DNA of 64,000 nucleotides from Bryopsis sp. KO-2023 (taxonomy: Eukaryota; Chlorophyta; Ulvophyceae; Bryopsidales; Bryopsidaceae). The stretch spans positions 2,976,001 to 3,040,000 of the forward strand of contig BSYQ01000011.1 of the NCBI GenBank assembly GCA_030272585.1. Direction: 5' to 3'. A model generated the notes under the pieces. It saw nothing but the letters and a program-made list of their open reading frames with translations. It had not been told where the DNA came from and did not search any database. Below, piece by piece: positions 21,764-33,178 of the stretch. Each line of letters begins with the position of its first letter. The stretch's first letter is position 1. The translations under genes were made by a program, and so were the position numbers.

Positions 21764-22046
21764 GATGGGTTCTGGAGTGACAACGAAAAGCAGACCAAGC
21801 CGGAGACCAAGCTACCGTCCAAGCCAGAGACCAAGCCTCAAGACAGAACGGGGTTTTTCTGTGGGGTTGAGCATGGGTTTGGTTTGGGATTTTTCATCGG
21901 TTTGTTTGGGGTTTAGTCTGACCTTTAGTTGGGGTTTTTGTTGTGGGTTTGTTTGGGGTTTCTTTTATTCTAGTTCGACCTTTTTCTTTCTTTCTTTCCA
22001 GGGTTGTGACGGGTGTGGACACCCTCTCGTGGGGGGGGGGACAAAT
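21764..22046 (+). other. 3' untranslated region and polypurine tract of element C
   Basis: A GT-rich stretch with repeated TTTGGGG and GGGTTT words, then GGGTGTGGACACCC (22011-22024), then a run of at least ten G (22031-22040), then ACAAAT and the 3' LTR. The 14-mer and G run match those of D. Confidence 0.6.
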
Positions 22047-22150
22047 TGATAGTAGTAACTCGGGTTTAGGGGTATTGTGTAGTACAATGGGATGTACGAC
22101 AGGGTTTATAGGGCAGGGGGCCCTCCTGTAAAAATTAATCTTCCCAGTGA

Positions 22151-22183
<33 letters not shown>

Positions 22184-22219
22184 TGTGCTTGTGTCTCGGG
22201 GTCCTAGACCCCCTTATCA
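22047..22219 (+). repeat. 3' LTR of element C
   Basis: 173 bp, identical to 11572-11744 as far as I can read. Followed by the target duplication GCCAT. Confidence 0.95.
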
Positions 22220-23254
22220 GCCATCATCATCTGGGTCGTCATCACCAGGGTCTCCAAAGTTACCTCGCATGCGAGGAACTCGACTGGGTCCACCAGTAGA
22301 CTCATATGAACCAAGTGCAGCAAAGGGATTATTTTCTACCCTTGCTCCCAAAGCACTTAACCCAAGTCCCAATCTTCCAGTACGTGTGGGGATCTGCATG
22401 GGTTCTTTTCCTTTCTCTTCTCTGACCTGTGCCTTAGCACGCTCAAGGTCAATTTGATATAACACTTCTGCTGAGGAGAGAACTCTTGGGTTAGTTCGTG
22501 TGGGTCTACGTGATCCATCGGCAGAGTCGGGTTCTGAGATGCGTACTCCAGGCTGAGCTCTTGTACTTGGAGGTATCAACTGAGGGAATGTGAAATCAGC
22601 GTCTGGTGCGCTATCCACTGCAGTGCATGGTGGTGCTTCTGCAGCAACAATTTCACCCTCCTCGACCTGTACTGCTGGAGGAGCCGGTATTGTTGAGGTT
22701 CCTGCCCCAACCATTCCTACCGCGAAGCTCTGGTCTAGTGGCGGCCATGATGCAGCCAACTGCTTTACTGATTTCTTCGGCAGCGGCATCCCAAAGGCTG
22801 AGTCCTCAGGCTCAGGAGAAGTTGATTCTTCTCGCTCTGGTGATACTGCACGAGCATCACTTCCACTTTGGGCACTCTGACTTCCGCCACTCACATCCTC
22901 CATGCTTCGTTCCAGGCCAGATAATCTTAAGGCAACCACATCAGCTGCATCTTGCTGCTGATCCCAGGTCTTGGATGCCTTTTTCTCCAAGGCAATCAAA
23001 TCTTTTTGAATTGCTACTCTGGAGCTCTGCAAACGCTTCACCTCAGCACCTTGCTTATGCAAGGACTCCCGAAACAATTCTAGAGTCCGTTCAACTTTTT
23101 CGTTGGAATCCGCAACAGTTCCTAATAAGCCTTCAATTCTCCGCCCTTGAACAAGGGATAACTCGGAGAGTTGTTTTAACTGAAGTGCTGATGCTTCAGT
23201 TGCTTCTTTTAGGTCAGCAAAACGAGAGTCCGCTAGAATGTCTGCGGCATCCAT
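22220..23254 (-). CDS. gag: Element B gag, N-terminal part
   Basis: Begins at the ATG at 23254 (MDAADILADSRF). A coiled coil covers roughly residues 15-130 (LKQLSELSLVQGRRIEGLL), then a Ser/Glu/Pro-rich stretch, and it is open up to the border of element C. The rest of gag (capsid-like domain and zinc knuckle) is at 10490-11571. The leader between the primer site and the ATG is only about 20-50 nt. Confidence 0.8.
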
Positions 23255-23276
23255 TCTCCTCGTTATTGCGATCCGA

Positions 23277-23306
23277 AGGTCACGAGTTCGAGTCCTAGCG
23301 AGACCA
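23277..23306 (-). promoter_or_regulatory. tRNA-complementary primer site of element B
   Basis: Read on the plus strand this is like the 3' part of a tRNA: variable-loop word AGGTC, a T-loop TTCGAGT, and a final CCA. On the element strand it starts TGGTCTCGCTAGG. It differs from the TGGTTTCGGAGC site of the other elements. The tRNA likeness extends well past the usual 18 nt, although the T stem does not pair well. Confidence 0.5.
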
Positions 23307-23713
23307 TGGAAGTTGAGAGTGAGTTGGCGCCTCTGACCCGAGAGTGGTAGTAACGAGAGGTGAAAGAGCATGAGGATCACTGCGAAGGAGGGGAGGGGGC
23401 TGAGATCATCACAGTGATCGCCGCCGCAGAGCAAGGCAAAAGACCATAAGCTCAAGAGACTAGACGGATCAAAGGGATAAGAACAAAGGATCAGAGGATC
23501 ACAAGAAAGATCCTGGAGAACCCCCGAATAGACCCGCGAGAGAACGGTAACCCGGTAATCGCAGAGAGGGTCAAGGAGAATGGAGTAACGGGCACGAGGA
23601 GAAGGTGGTCGAGGGCGACCACTGGCCCAGGGGGGGACGAGATGATACGGGATAAAGCGGCACAGCCCGCAAAGGGGGCGGGCCGGTCCACCAACGTCCC
23701 GTATCGTGTATCA
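23307..23713 (-). repeat. LTR-like block at the 5' end of element B
   Basis: 407 bp, TGATACAC to TTCCA on the minus strand, placed between the GAAAT duplication and the primer site, as a 5' LTR should be. It has no similarity that I can see to the LTR at the other end (3612-4031). Near its outer end GATACGGGA (23644-23652) and TCCCGTATC (23697-23705) form an inverted repeat. Confidence 0.5.
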
Positions 23714-25378
23714 GAAATCCTCCGCACGTTTCCCGAGGCGAAGATGCTCCGCGGTCATATCGAGCGGCCGGATACTTTTATCCGCGAGCCACCGATTGAT
23801 GACCCGATCCATTACATGATGATGGGGCCAGTGTGTAGGGCAAACGTAGTGTGCCCCACAACTGGTTTTTACCCCGACACCATGTTGCGTTCCCGCGCAG
23901 TAATAGCACTTCGTTCCCGCGAGTGCTGGATCGTGCGTGCCTTTGATCTTCTTGAGCGTTGCACGCAACTCTTTCGCGTCCTTCGCGCGTGTGCGTTTCT
24001 TCCCCCGCTTGGTGCTTTTCTCCGCGCCCTTTTTGTCCGCTTCCTTCACTTTTTCCGCATCCGCCTGAGTCGACGGCTCCCCTTTCTTGGTTTCAGCGGT
24101 TGTCTTTTTCTCCGCGTCCGCCTTCTTTTGTTTTCCCGCGTCCGCATGTGTTTTCTCCGCGTCCGCCTTTTGTTTTTCCGCAGCCGCCTTTTTCTCCGCA
24201 TGTGTCTTCTCCGCGTCCGCCTGTTGTTTTTCCGCGGCCGCCTTTTTCTCCGCGGCTGCTTTCTTTTTCTCCGCAAGTGCTTTGAGCATTGCTGCTTTGA
24301 CGAGTGCTTTTGTTTGTGCGTCCTCCGCGCTCAGCGGTGGTTTTGAACCTGTCGGTTCTTCCGCTATGACGTCTTCGTTGTCGTCATCGTCAAGGGAACT
24401 CTGGGGTGGTTTCGCCAACTGCTGTGAGATATTTTCCGCTGCCCCGTCTATCCGGCTCAACCAGTCGTTCACTTGGTCCAAATTGTGCGCCTTCGTAAGG
24501 TCTACGTTTGTGATGGTTATCTCTTTGACCTTATGCATATCGACCTGATCTTTTATCCGGCCATCCCTCACCAACTGCGCCTGTGTTTTCGCGGTGTCCA
24601 GACGTACTCCCACGAGTCCGTGTGAGAAACTCGCGAGTGACTGCGGAATGTCCATGAGGCTGGCCCGAAGCCGGCTGACCTCAACCTTGGACGCCACCAA
24701 CTCGGACATTAACACGCGGGCAGTCGTGCTGCTGCAGAAATCGTCTCCTTTTTCCGCCTTGGCGAGAGCTGCTTTTGTGGCCGCCAGCTCTTTTTGGACC
24801 GTGGCGAGGTGCTTGTAGCGTTTCTCCGCCTCGCTGATGAGCTGCTTGTTTTCCTTGTGATACCATTCGGTATCCGCCTGAGCTTTGGTGGCTGTTTTCC
24901 GGGAGAGGGCCAGATCGGTGGTCAGCTGGGTGATTTCCTTTGCTTTCGCGGAAATGGTTTGATCCTTTGCGGAATTTTCTTCCTCTTTCGCGGATAACTC
25001 TCTTTTGATGGTCTTGAGTTCCGCTTCCGCACCGCGGGCTTTCACTTGAGCATCACTCAACTGCTGTTGAAGAGCCCGGTATCGATTTGTCCAATCCGCC
25101 TCCAGCTTAGTTTTTTCCGCCGCCCTTTCCTCTTTTGTTTCCCGGAGTTCCGCCGCCAGCTCACAGATTTCCGCCTCCTGCTCATCTCTTTTTGTCACAC
25201 CCTCCTGAAGCTTCTTGTGTAACTTTTCGTAATCCGCCGCCACATTTGCATGTGATTCCACCGCCTCAGTTCCAGATTCTAAGGCTTCCGCGAGCTCCGT
25301 TTCCAAGGCCTCTGCCTTTGCTTTCCACTCATCCCTCTGCTGACGGAGTCGCTCCAAATGCTCGGATGTTCCAGACAT
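23714..25378 (-). CDS. Element D ORF3, N-terminal part: coiled coil and Cys/His module
   Basis: Starts at the ATG at 25378 (MSGTSEHLERLRQQRDEW). Residues about 5-225 are a long coiled coil. Residues about 365-465 are an AEK-rich repeat (AAAEKQKADAEKTHAD), then basic KRGKKRTRAK. The zinc-like module reads CYYC, 12 residues, CGAHYVCPTH. The frame is open to the border of B; the last CxxC pair lies at 3424-3611. It is the counterpart of ORF3 in B and C. The AEK repeats suggest a rigid helical rod. Function unknown. Confidence 0.75.
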
Positions 25379-25699
25379 TTTTATGCAAATGCTTTTAATG
25401 TTTTGCTCTGGTGGCGGTTGCTTCTGAAGGTTCAGTGCGCTCGGCGTAAACTTTTGACGAAATAGGGCTGGAGGGTTGCAGCCTAGCTAGTTTATACAAG
25501 TGATAGAGTCACTCACTTGTCACTGATGGAAGACTTCCTCTATTGAGTGTCGTCTCATCCAAGGTTCTAGCCCGCTTTGATATTACCCTCGCTATCTTGA
25601 CTCAGCTCTCTGTAGCTCGCTCTTAGATGTATTTGATTATGGGTGAACTGATACCAACACATCAACCATCGTTCCCTTCCCCATATCAACCTGTATCAT
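25379..25699 (-). other. Spacer between pol and ORF3 of element D
   Basis: About 320 bp without a gene. Like the matching spacers in B and C it precedes the ATG of ORF3. Confidence 0.4.
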
Positions 25700-28600
25700 C
25701 TAAAGAGGTTGTTTCCGCCGCCTTGTCCGCCTTTCTTCCCGCTTAGAGCGGATTTCCTCTTTGGTCGGCAAGCGCGTGCGGTTTTTGAGATACTCTGCCA
25801 AGATATCGCTGGCATTGGCCAGGTGGGCTTCTGGCTCCCAGGTGGCTTCCATCAAATCATAGCCCTTCCACAGAATCAAGTACTCCCGACGGTTGGGTGT
25901 GCCTCGATCCCGCAGAATACGCTCGACCTCATATTCAATGGCGCCATCCACCAACTCCCCTTCGGGAGGTTCCACCTCCCGCTCATCATCTTCTGACAAG
26001 CGGTTGTATGCCTTCAGCTTGGAGACATGGAAGGTAGAATGAATAGTCCAATGGGGTGGTAGTTGCAGGCGATAAGCGACTGTGGATATCGCTTTGTCCA
26101 CTTTGAATGGCCCGACAAACCTCCGGCGGATTTTTGGTGGGATCTTTTGCAAGGATTGCAGCGGAATAAATGTACTCCGCACCAAAACTTCATCCCCTTC
26201 TTTGAAGATTACTTCCCGCCGCCGTTTGTTCGCTTGGACACACATCCGCTCTTGTGCGGTTGCATACTGCTGCTTTGCCTGCTGCAGTTGCTCGTCCATT
26301 CGTTTCACCATTTCGGTTGCCATTTCGGACTCTTCTTTCGCCGTTAACTTTTTCTGCACGGTAATTTGTCCCATATGCTGCCCATACAACAAGTGTGCTG
26401 GGGCGTAGCCGGTTGACACATTGCGGGAGTTGTTGGCAGCAAATTCCGCTGTCGCCAAGAAATCAACCCAGCGGTCTGGATACCGCTCCACATAAGGCCG
26501 CAAAAAGTCTTCCAACACCCGAATAGTAACCTCTGACTGCCCATCTGTTTGTGGGTGGTAGGCTGTGCTCATTCGGAGTTGGGTTCCCAGAAGTGAAAAT
26601 AAAGACCGCCAGAAGGAACTTGTGAATCTGGGGTCTCGATCGGAAATTATCACTTTGGGGAGGCCATAGTGTTTGTATATTTTGTCCACAAACAACTTAG
26701 CATATTCCGGGGCGGTTATTTCCTTAGTGCAGGGTGCGAAACGAACGTACTTGGTTAACCGATCAACAAATACCGCGATGGCGGTGAAACCACGTGACTT
26801 TGGTAAATCAGTCACGAGGTCAGTGGTGATCTGTTCCCACTTTGTTGTCGGTATTGGGAGTGGATGCAGAAGCCCTTTCTGCTTCGTCGTATCAGCTTTT
26901 GTCCGCTGACAGACAGGGCATGTCCGCACGTATGCTTGGACATCCTTTCCAACTCCTTTCCACCAGTAGTATCGCTGTAGCACATCCAATGTCCGGGCGG
27001 CACCTGCGTGACCAGCGCTCGGAACATCATGGAACTCCCCCATAACCTTTTTCCGGTATCCATTTGGAACCACTAGTACTTTGTCTGAGGTGGGAGTTGC
27101 TTGATAGTACAACCAGCCATCCTCGAACGAAAGTTTCGTGGGTTTACCCGCTTGAATTTTCGTGACTTCCGCCTGCAGTTTTTGATCTGCTGCAATAGCG
27201 GTCTTCCATGCATCCGCTTCATCCACCACCCAGGCGGACAAAGCATGAATTTGATCCTGTGAATCAGGAAGGCTTCGGGATAACGCATCCGCCAGTACAT
27301 TGGCTTTACCAGGCACATAGACGATTTTTGGATCGATGGAATCAAAATACCCTGACGTATACCATCGGGATTGTGTCCGCGACATTTTAGCTTGGGTCAT
27401 GAAGTGGGTTATCGGCTGATGGTCTGTCATAACCGTAACCTCCCCAGGCGCTCCTTCGAGGTAATGCCGCCATTGGCTGAGCGCATATGCTACAGCCCCC
27501 AGCTCCCGCTCATATGCGGAATATCGTGTCTCAGCTGGTTTTAATCGTCTTGAAAGGTAGGCTATTGGCTGTAGCCCCTTTCCATGGTCCTGACACAGAA
27601 CTGCTCCATATGCAGTTCCTGATGCGTCCGTTATTACGGTGTACCTAAGAAGCGGATCGGGTAGGAGAAGTATGGGGGTGCGGGTGATCTTTTGCTTGAG
27701 TTTGCTGAAGGCTTCGCGCTGAATAGGCCCCCATGTCCACACATGATTCTTCTTGATCAGATCATGTAAGGGTCCTGCAATCCGCGCAAACTCTGGTATA
27801 AACTTACGATAGTAAGATACCATGTGATAGTGAAGCTTGTGGGTGACGCAATAGTGGTCGGCTGTGTTGGTTGGATTCGTGATAACTTGCTGGCTAACGC
27901 AAGTATACTTGTGGGGTTTGTTGCTTTAGACAACTCTCTAGCTAGCGCGGTTGTGAACGCTACTAGAGCACTTGGATTGGGAAGTGATTGCGTCAGGCAA
28001 ACACTTAACACACACACACACACAAACACACACACAAGCGGGAACACACCAATCCCACGAATCCCGAGTTCTTACAAAAGAAAGTGAATGTCAAAACAAC
28101 GAGTGGGCCTCTTAAGTACCCCTAAGTGTAGTACGCTGACGCATGCCCCAAACTCTGGGTCTAATCTGTCTTACTCGTGAACCCACATGCGTCAGCCACC
28201 CTCGGCTCTATCCCAAACTACCTCGTGAGCGCTAAAAGACTAACACCATGCCCAGAAAACTTCGCACATCCCCAACTGAGCTCAACTCCTTCCATTCTTG
28301 AATAGCCCGCACTTTATCACTCATTGGTTGCAGGCCTTTCCCTGACAAATGATATTCCAGATAATCGGTCTCGCTGACCCCCACTTCACACTTGCTCGCT
28401 TTCGCGTAGAGCTTGTGTTTGTGTAACCGCTCGAATACCTGTTTCAAATGATCGACATGTTCTTCCACTGAATTGGAAAACACCAGAATGTCGTCAATGA
28501 ACACAACCACAAAGTGGTCTAAAAACTCCCCCAACAAATCCTGCACCATAGTTTGAAACTGGGCCGGACAGTTGGACATTCCGAAGGGACAAACGAGGAA

Positions 28601-30236
28601 CTCGAAATGCCCGTATCGTGTGCGGAATGCAGTTTTTGGGGTATCCTTGGGCCGGACTGGAAATTGCCAGTAGCCCGAGCGGAGGTCGATCTTGGTGTAG
28701 ATCTTCGCTTTAGCGAGCCGGTCCATTAACTCTTCGGGGAGCGGAAGTGGATAGCGGTTTTTGATGGTGTAGTGGTTGATCCATCTGTAATCAACACACA
28801 TCCGCAGTCCGCCGTCTTTCTTAGGGACAAAGAGTATGGGGGCTCCCCAGGGACTCTCTGACGGCCTAATCTTCCGTTGCTCGAGGAGATAATCCACTTG
28901 TGTCCGAACTTCATCCAATTCAGCCGGAGAAAGTTTGTACAGGGGACGGTGGATTGGGCTCATACTCTCATCCTCAAGGTCGATCTTAAATTCATGACCC
29001 TTGCGGACGGGAGGTATGCCAGGTGGGAGATCTTTTGGAAAAATGTGGCTATATTCCTCCACCACAGAGCGGATATCCGGATGCATCTGATCATGCAGCA
29101 ACTTCGGTACCTCCGTCTCTTGTGGTGTGTTGGTGCCCGCTGAAGTTTGAAGGCTATCAACGGTTACCCCTTCATACGGATATTGCATCAAGTGATTGCT
29201 ATCCGTGGGGTCAGATTCACGCACCACTACCAAGTAAGCCAAACTATCTGTGGCTTCAGTTTGCTTCTTGATGTAGCGGAATATCTTCATATCTTTTTAT
29301 GAGAGGTGTGGTTTCATTCGCAAGTTGAAGATAATCAGTCGGTCTTTCCTTTACCGGTACTGTTATCCAACCTTGACCTTGGCGAATGTTGATAGTTCCC
29401 TGTGCAAAGTCTATGGACGGGTTATTGGCGATGAGCCACGGTAACCCTAACACGATGTCATATGTGAGATGAGGAAAAACATCCGCAGAAAACTGGGTTT
29501 TGTATCCGCCCAACTGCATGTTGATGTTTCCGCATCGTTTGTCCACATTGCAAACAGACCCGTTGGCTAATGAAACGGTCTTATTACACGAGGAGAACTC
29601 TAACCCCAAACGATCCACAAGTTTCTGCGCTACATAATTTTCCGTAGCTCCACAGTCCAAATAAGCGGAGATTGAAACTCCCCCTATCCGCCCCTTAAGC
29701 TCATATCCCATGAACTTAAGGTGGTGATTATTTACCAGCGGGTTAAAACTGTCTTGAAGGTAATCCCCACCTTCAACCCCTGGTTGTTTCTTTCTGTCCG
29801 ATGCCCCCCTTGCATCGGCGTCAGACGGAACCCTTGGGCTGGTCCGGTCTAAACTTTTTACACTTCCTTCCGAAGCCTGTTTCTCTCCACAAGGCGGGAT
29901 AGATTCCAGGTTGCTATCTCCGGAGGAACTTCCAGAGTCTTCATGTACTGAACCAACACTTTCCGCCAACTCTCTGCCGGAAGTGCTTAGGATGACCGTA
30001 CTTGAATCATCCATCCGCTCTTTGTCACCAAGTTTTGTACTCATCAGCGGATTTTCAGCCCTCTGGGCGGGATTTCTTTTTGACTCTTTCTCGGTCTTTT
30101 TATTCCCCTCTCGTTCTCTTGCTCGTGACTCCCGGAGCTTCTGACGTCTGCGATGTCTATATCTTCGGCGTCTGGCTCTTTTTCTTCTGGCCGCATGGAG
30201 TGAAGTCTCCTCTATGCGGCGTGATCTTTTAGCCAT
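25700..30236 (-). CDS. pol: Element D pol region (interrupted)
   Basis: From right to left: an Arg-rich start (RRKRARRRRYRHRRRQK), retropepsin (SAYLDCGATENYV), RT (GGLRMCVDYRWIN, FIDDILVFS), then a solo LTR (27825-28245), then the end of RT, RNase H (TVITDASGTAYGAVL), integrase (HDVPSAGH, TTDLVTDLP, SDRDPRFTS, TDGQSEVTIR), GPF module and chromodomain (YLILWKGYDLMEATWEPE). Very close to C pol. It overlaps the end of gag by 25 nt in the -1 frame. It is broken by the solo LTR and about one small break. Confidence 0.9.
27825..28245 (-). repeat. Solo LTR in the reverse transcriptase region of D
   Basis: 421 bp, flanked by a perfect 5-bp duplication CCATG (27820-27824 and 28246-28250). About eight differences from the LTR at 3612-4031. 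It interrupts a conserved stretch of RT. A solo LTR forms when the two LTRs of a full insertion recombine. Confidence 0.93.
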
Positions 30237-33178
30237 TTTTGAAAAGTTGGGCCTTTAGGACATTTTCCAAAGCCATGACCCACTTCACCGCAGATGTAAC
30301 ATGCGCCTCCGCCTCTAGCTCCGCCTTGTTGCTGCCTTCCGCCACCACCTCGATTTCGTCCGCCACCTCGTCTTCCGCCTCTTCCGCGGCCACGGCCGCC
30401 GCCACCTCTGTTGCCTCCTCCCATTTGCTGATTTTGATCTTGGGGTGGAGGTGGTGGTTGCGGTTGCTGACCTTGCAGTTGCTGGTTCTGATCAGCTTTG
30501 GGCTTGTTTTTCCAATTCCAGTTCCATCGCCATCGTCCGCGACCACGTCCGCGGTTGTTTTGAGATTGGCTACCCAACGAATCGATTCTTTCGGCAGTGA
30601 CTATCGCCGCTTCCACTCCTTCTGTCACCATTGTAACAACTTGATGTCGGATCTGGGGCCGTAGTCCGTCAACAAACGTCAAGTACTGCTCCTCCTCCGT
30701 CATATTCGGAATTCTGAGTATGAGATCCCGAAATGCGTTAATGTAGGAACGAACAGTCCCTGTTTGTTGAAGTTTCCGCAGCTTCCTACGCGAAACATCG
30801 GACATTCTTGTAGGTTCAAAAGCAATAGCTAACTCTTCCACAAGTTGTACCCAGTCCTGGAACATCGGACGAACTCCTTCCCGAATCCGCATCTCTTGCA
30901 TATTCCGCCATGTGGCGGCTGAACCAGAGAGATTTGTGCGGAATACTTTAAGCCAAACAGACTCATCCAAATCATAAACTTTACAGAAGTTGGTGAGTTC
31001 TGCCTGCCAATCCCGAATCCAGCGATCTCCAGCGCCAGTATACGGTTTCGGCATCGGGAATTTGACCGCATTGGGAATGTGAAGCAAACGATTTTCTGGA
31101 CGTGCATAGCCCATAAAATCTGGGACCCCACCTGGGGGACCAGGAGGTCCGCCTCCTCCGCCACCTCCACCACCACCATCTCCAGGACCGCCTCCTGGGT
31201 TCCTAGATGGTCCTTCTCTTCCTCCACCAATATGTGGTCCAGGTGCAGACCCACGGCCACTTCTGTCCGATGGGCCTCCGCCACTTCCATCACCGGAACC
31301 ATCATCATCTCCACCTCCGCCTCCTCCGCCTCCTCCGCCTGCGCGTTGAGGAATACGCGGATAGGATCCCCATCCAACATAGGGGTTTCCGGATGATGGA
31401 GCTCCGTATACATTCACGGAGTGACCTAAGATAGAAGGCCGAATGTATGATGCTCCCATGGCATAATAGCCGGGTGGTGAAATCATTGATGGATGTGATA
31501 ACACTGGCTGAGAAACTGGTGGTGGCATGGGTAATGTTCTAGGTGGCTCGGGTGACGTGGTTGTTGGAGTTGTCAGCGGAACAGTTTGTACCACGGGAGA
31601 AGCCTGCGTACGCTGTGGCGGTTGTACTGGCTGTAATACCGCTGGTGGTCTTGTATTTGGTGTTTGTCCAAACACAGCGCTAGGCCTCACGATCGGCCTA
31701 GGTACATTTCCCTGTCCGCTGATTGCACTGCCTCGCCCCACTCCAGGAATAATGACTGGGGGTGATGCAGGTCGGGTAATCGGTCTATTTGCCCGCGGGA
31801 ATACTGGTGGTATTGGCGGGAAACCTACCGAATCCGGGGCAAAGCCGGATGAGGTTTGGGGCGGTTGACCGAATGGAACTTGTACTTCGGCCAAGCTTGG
31901 TGGTTGTGCCACCGTTCTGGTTCCCGCTCCCGCCATAGCAGCCACAAGAGGTGTTTGTTGAGCAGCGGATGCCATTTGTGTGGCAACTGCTGCAGCATCT
32001 TTCTTCCGCCAAAACTCAAAATTCGACGTGAACTTTGTGTCCGCTACATCCTCAAACACCTTCTTTAGCTCTTGCGCTGTTTCCGGATCTTGTAGCATTT
32101 CTTGTAGCATTTCCCGCGGCTCTCTGCTCCTTGTTGAGCTTCTCGATCTGCTTCTCCTTGAAGACCGACTTTGACTTCTTTTCAACTCCTCCATTTCCGC
32201 TTGTAATCTAGCCGCCGCTTCTTTCGCAGCCGCTGCCTCCTTTAATAAATAGGCTACTTCCGCATGCTGCTGTATCTGAAAACTTTCCGCTTTTTCTTGC
32301 GTCTCTTTGAGATCATACTTAACACGAGCGATTTCCTTGAACTGTTTATCTTGACCCGCATCCATTTCTGCCTGGGTCTCTCTCAGTTCTTGTTGAACCG
32401 TATCCAACCCCCAAAGGGCGTCGTTATATTGCCGGTCATACTCTTCTTCGAGTTTCTTCCTTTTTTCGTCCGTGTCAGCCACTTGTTCAGCCAATATCCG
32501 CTGAGCCTCTTTGGCTTCGTCCACCTCTTTCTGGGCGACATCACGGATATTCGCCAAGCCAGCTTCCATTTGGCTGAGCCTCCCCTTGGCTGCAGCATCC
32601 AGATCTTGTATCCGCTCATCCAACCTCTCACTGAGCTGTCCTTCGATCTGGTGATGGCGGGACTGTAGAGTAGAGTCCAACACATCATGTACTTGGGAAG
32701 CCATGCTTGAACAAGCTCCCTCCATCCGACTATCAAGGTGCTCGGCGACCTGGGCTGTCCGCTGGGCAGCCTCCTCGGACAATTGGCTGTATAACCGCTC
32801 TTGCGATTCATGGAGGTCGCGCTCCTGCAGGCCATCGTTGTGCACGTGCAGGGTCTGGTTATGCACGTTTACTTGGCTCTGTTGCAGGTGCTGCGTTTGT
32901 TGATTGATGAAGACTCCTGGCTCTTCTTCCATCTCCTCATCAAACTCCGGGCCAATGTCCGCTTCCTCATCGCCTGCCTCCTCCACCATGTCCGGGTGCG
33001 CGGGGACACCGTATGCCTGTAAAGGCTGGTCCATTTCTGCCTGTATCGGCAGTCCGACAGCAGGTAATTCCTGAGCGACGATCAGCGGATATAGCGGCGG
33101 GCCATCTGGGGCGTCGCGCTCTTGCTGATTGTCTTCGATACCGTATTCCAGGTATAGCTGCTCGTCGTGTCCGCTCAT
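30212..33178 (-). CDS. gag: Element D gag
   Basis: 988 residues from the ATG at 33178 (MSGHDEQLYLEYG). Acidic N-terminus, coiled coil (about 105-345), Ser/Arg run (RSQSRSSRRSRSRSS near 345), Pro/Thr/Val linker, Gly-rich stretch, capsid-like domain (YTGAGDRWIRDWQAEL near 735; LQQTGTVRSYINAFRD), Gln/Gly/Arg-rich part and zinc knuckle CYICGEVGHGFGKC. Same order as C gag. The end overlaps pol. It looks whole. Confidence 0.92.
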   Translation of the reverse strand: MSGHDEQLYLEYGIEDNQQERDAPDGPPLYPLIVAQELPAVGLPIQAEMDQPLQAYGVPAHPDMVEEAGDEEADIGPEFDEEMEEEPGVFINQQTQHLQQSQVNVHNQTLHVHNDGLQERDLHESQERLYSQLSEEAAQRTAQVAEHLDSRMEGACSSMASQVHDVLDSTLQSRHHQIEGQLSERLDERIQDLDAAAKGRLSQMEAGLANIRDVAQKEVDEAKEAQRILAEQVADTDEKRKKLEEEYDRQYNDALWGLDTVQQELRETQAEMDAGQDKQFKEIARVKYDLKETQEKAESFQIQQHAEVAYLLKEAAAAKEAAARLQAEMEELKRSQSRSSRRSRSRSSTRSREPREMLQEMLQDPETAQELKKVFEDVADTKFTSNFEFWRKKDAAAVATQMASAAQQTPLVAAMAGAGTRTVAQPPSLAEVQVPFGQPPQTSSGFAPDSVGFPPIPPVFPRANRPITRPASPPVIIPGVGRGSAISGQGNVPRPIVRPSAVFGQTPNTRPPAVLQPVQPPQRTQASPVVQTVPLTTPTTTSPEPPRTLPMPPPVSQPVLSHPSMISPPGYYAMGASYIRPSILGHSVNVYGAPSSGNPYVGWGSYPRIPQRAGGGGGGGGGGDDDGSGDGSGGGPSDRSGRGSAPGPHIGGGREGPSRNPGGGPGDGGGGGGGGGGPPGPPGGVPDFMGYARPENRLLHIPNAVKFPMPKPYTGAGDRWIRDWQAELTNFCKVYDLDESVWLKVFRTNLSGSAATWRNMQEMRIREGVRPMFQDWVQLVEELAIAFEPTRMSDVSRRKLRKLQQTGTVRSYINAFRDLILRIPNMTEEEQYLTFVDGLRPQIRHQVVTMVTEGVEAAIVTAERIDSLGSQSQNNRGRGRGRWRWNWNWKNKPKADQNQQLQGQQPQPPPPPQDQNQQMGGGNRGGGGRGRGRGGRRGGGRNRGGGGRQQQGGARGGGACYICGEVGHGFGKCPKGPTFQKWLKDHAA

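Larger units (their letters stand above)
11572..22219 (+). mobile_element. Element C, complete Ty3/gypsy chromovirus with third ORF
   Basis: C is bounded by identical 173-bp LTRs (TGATA to TATCA) and by a perfect 5-bp duplication, GCCAT (11567-11571 and 22220-22224). Order: LTR, PBS, gag, pol, ORF3, polypurine tract, LTR. It looks whole. Even the (CT)n(GT)n run inside the LTRs is the same length in both copies, so it is very young. It is inserted in the gag gene of B. Confidence 0.95.
3612..23713 (-). mobile_element. Element B, chromovirus composite inserted in ORF3 of D
   Basis: B is flanked by GAAAT on both sides. Parts from right to left on the minus strand are a terminal LTR-like block (23307-23713), a tRNA-complementary primer site, gag (22220-23254 and 10490-11571, split by element C), pol (6492 to about 10493), ORF3 (4227-6041), a G-run polypurine tract and a 420-bp LTR (3612-4031). 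The gag-pol-ORF3 core looks whole apart from the C insertion. The two terminal blocks do not match each other, so B is either a chimera or two elements that I cannot separate. The left LTR differs by roughly 2% from the solo LTR at 27825-28245. Confidence 0.72.

Noticed and set aside
23959-24346. Plus-strand Phe/Ser/Pro-rich open frames
   Set aside because: Antisense of the AEK repeats in ORF3 of D.
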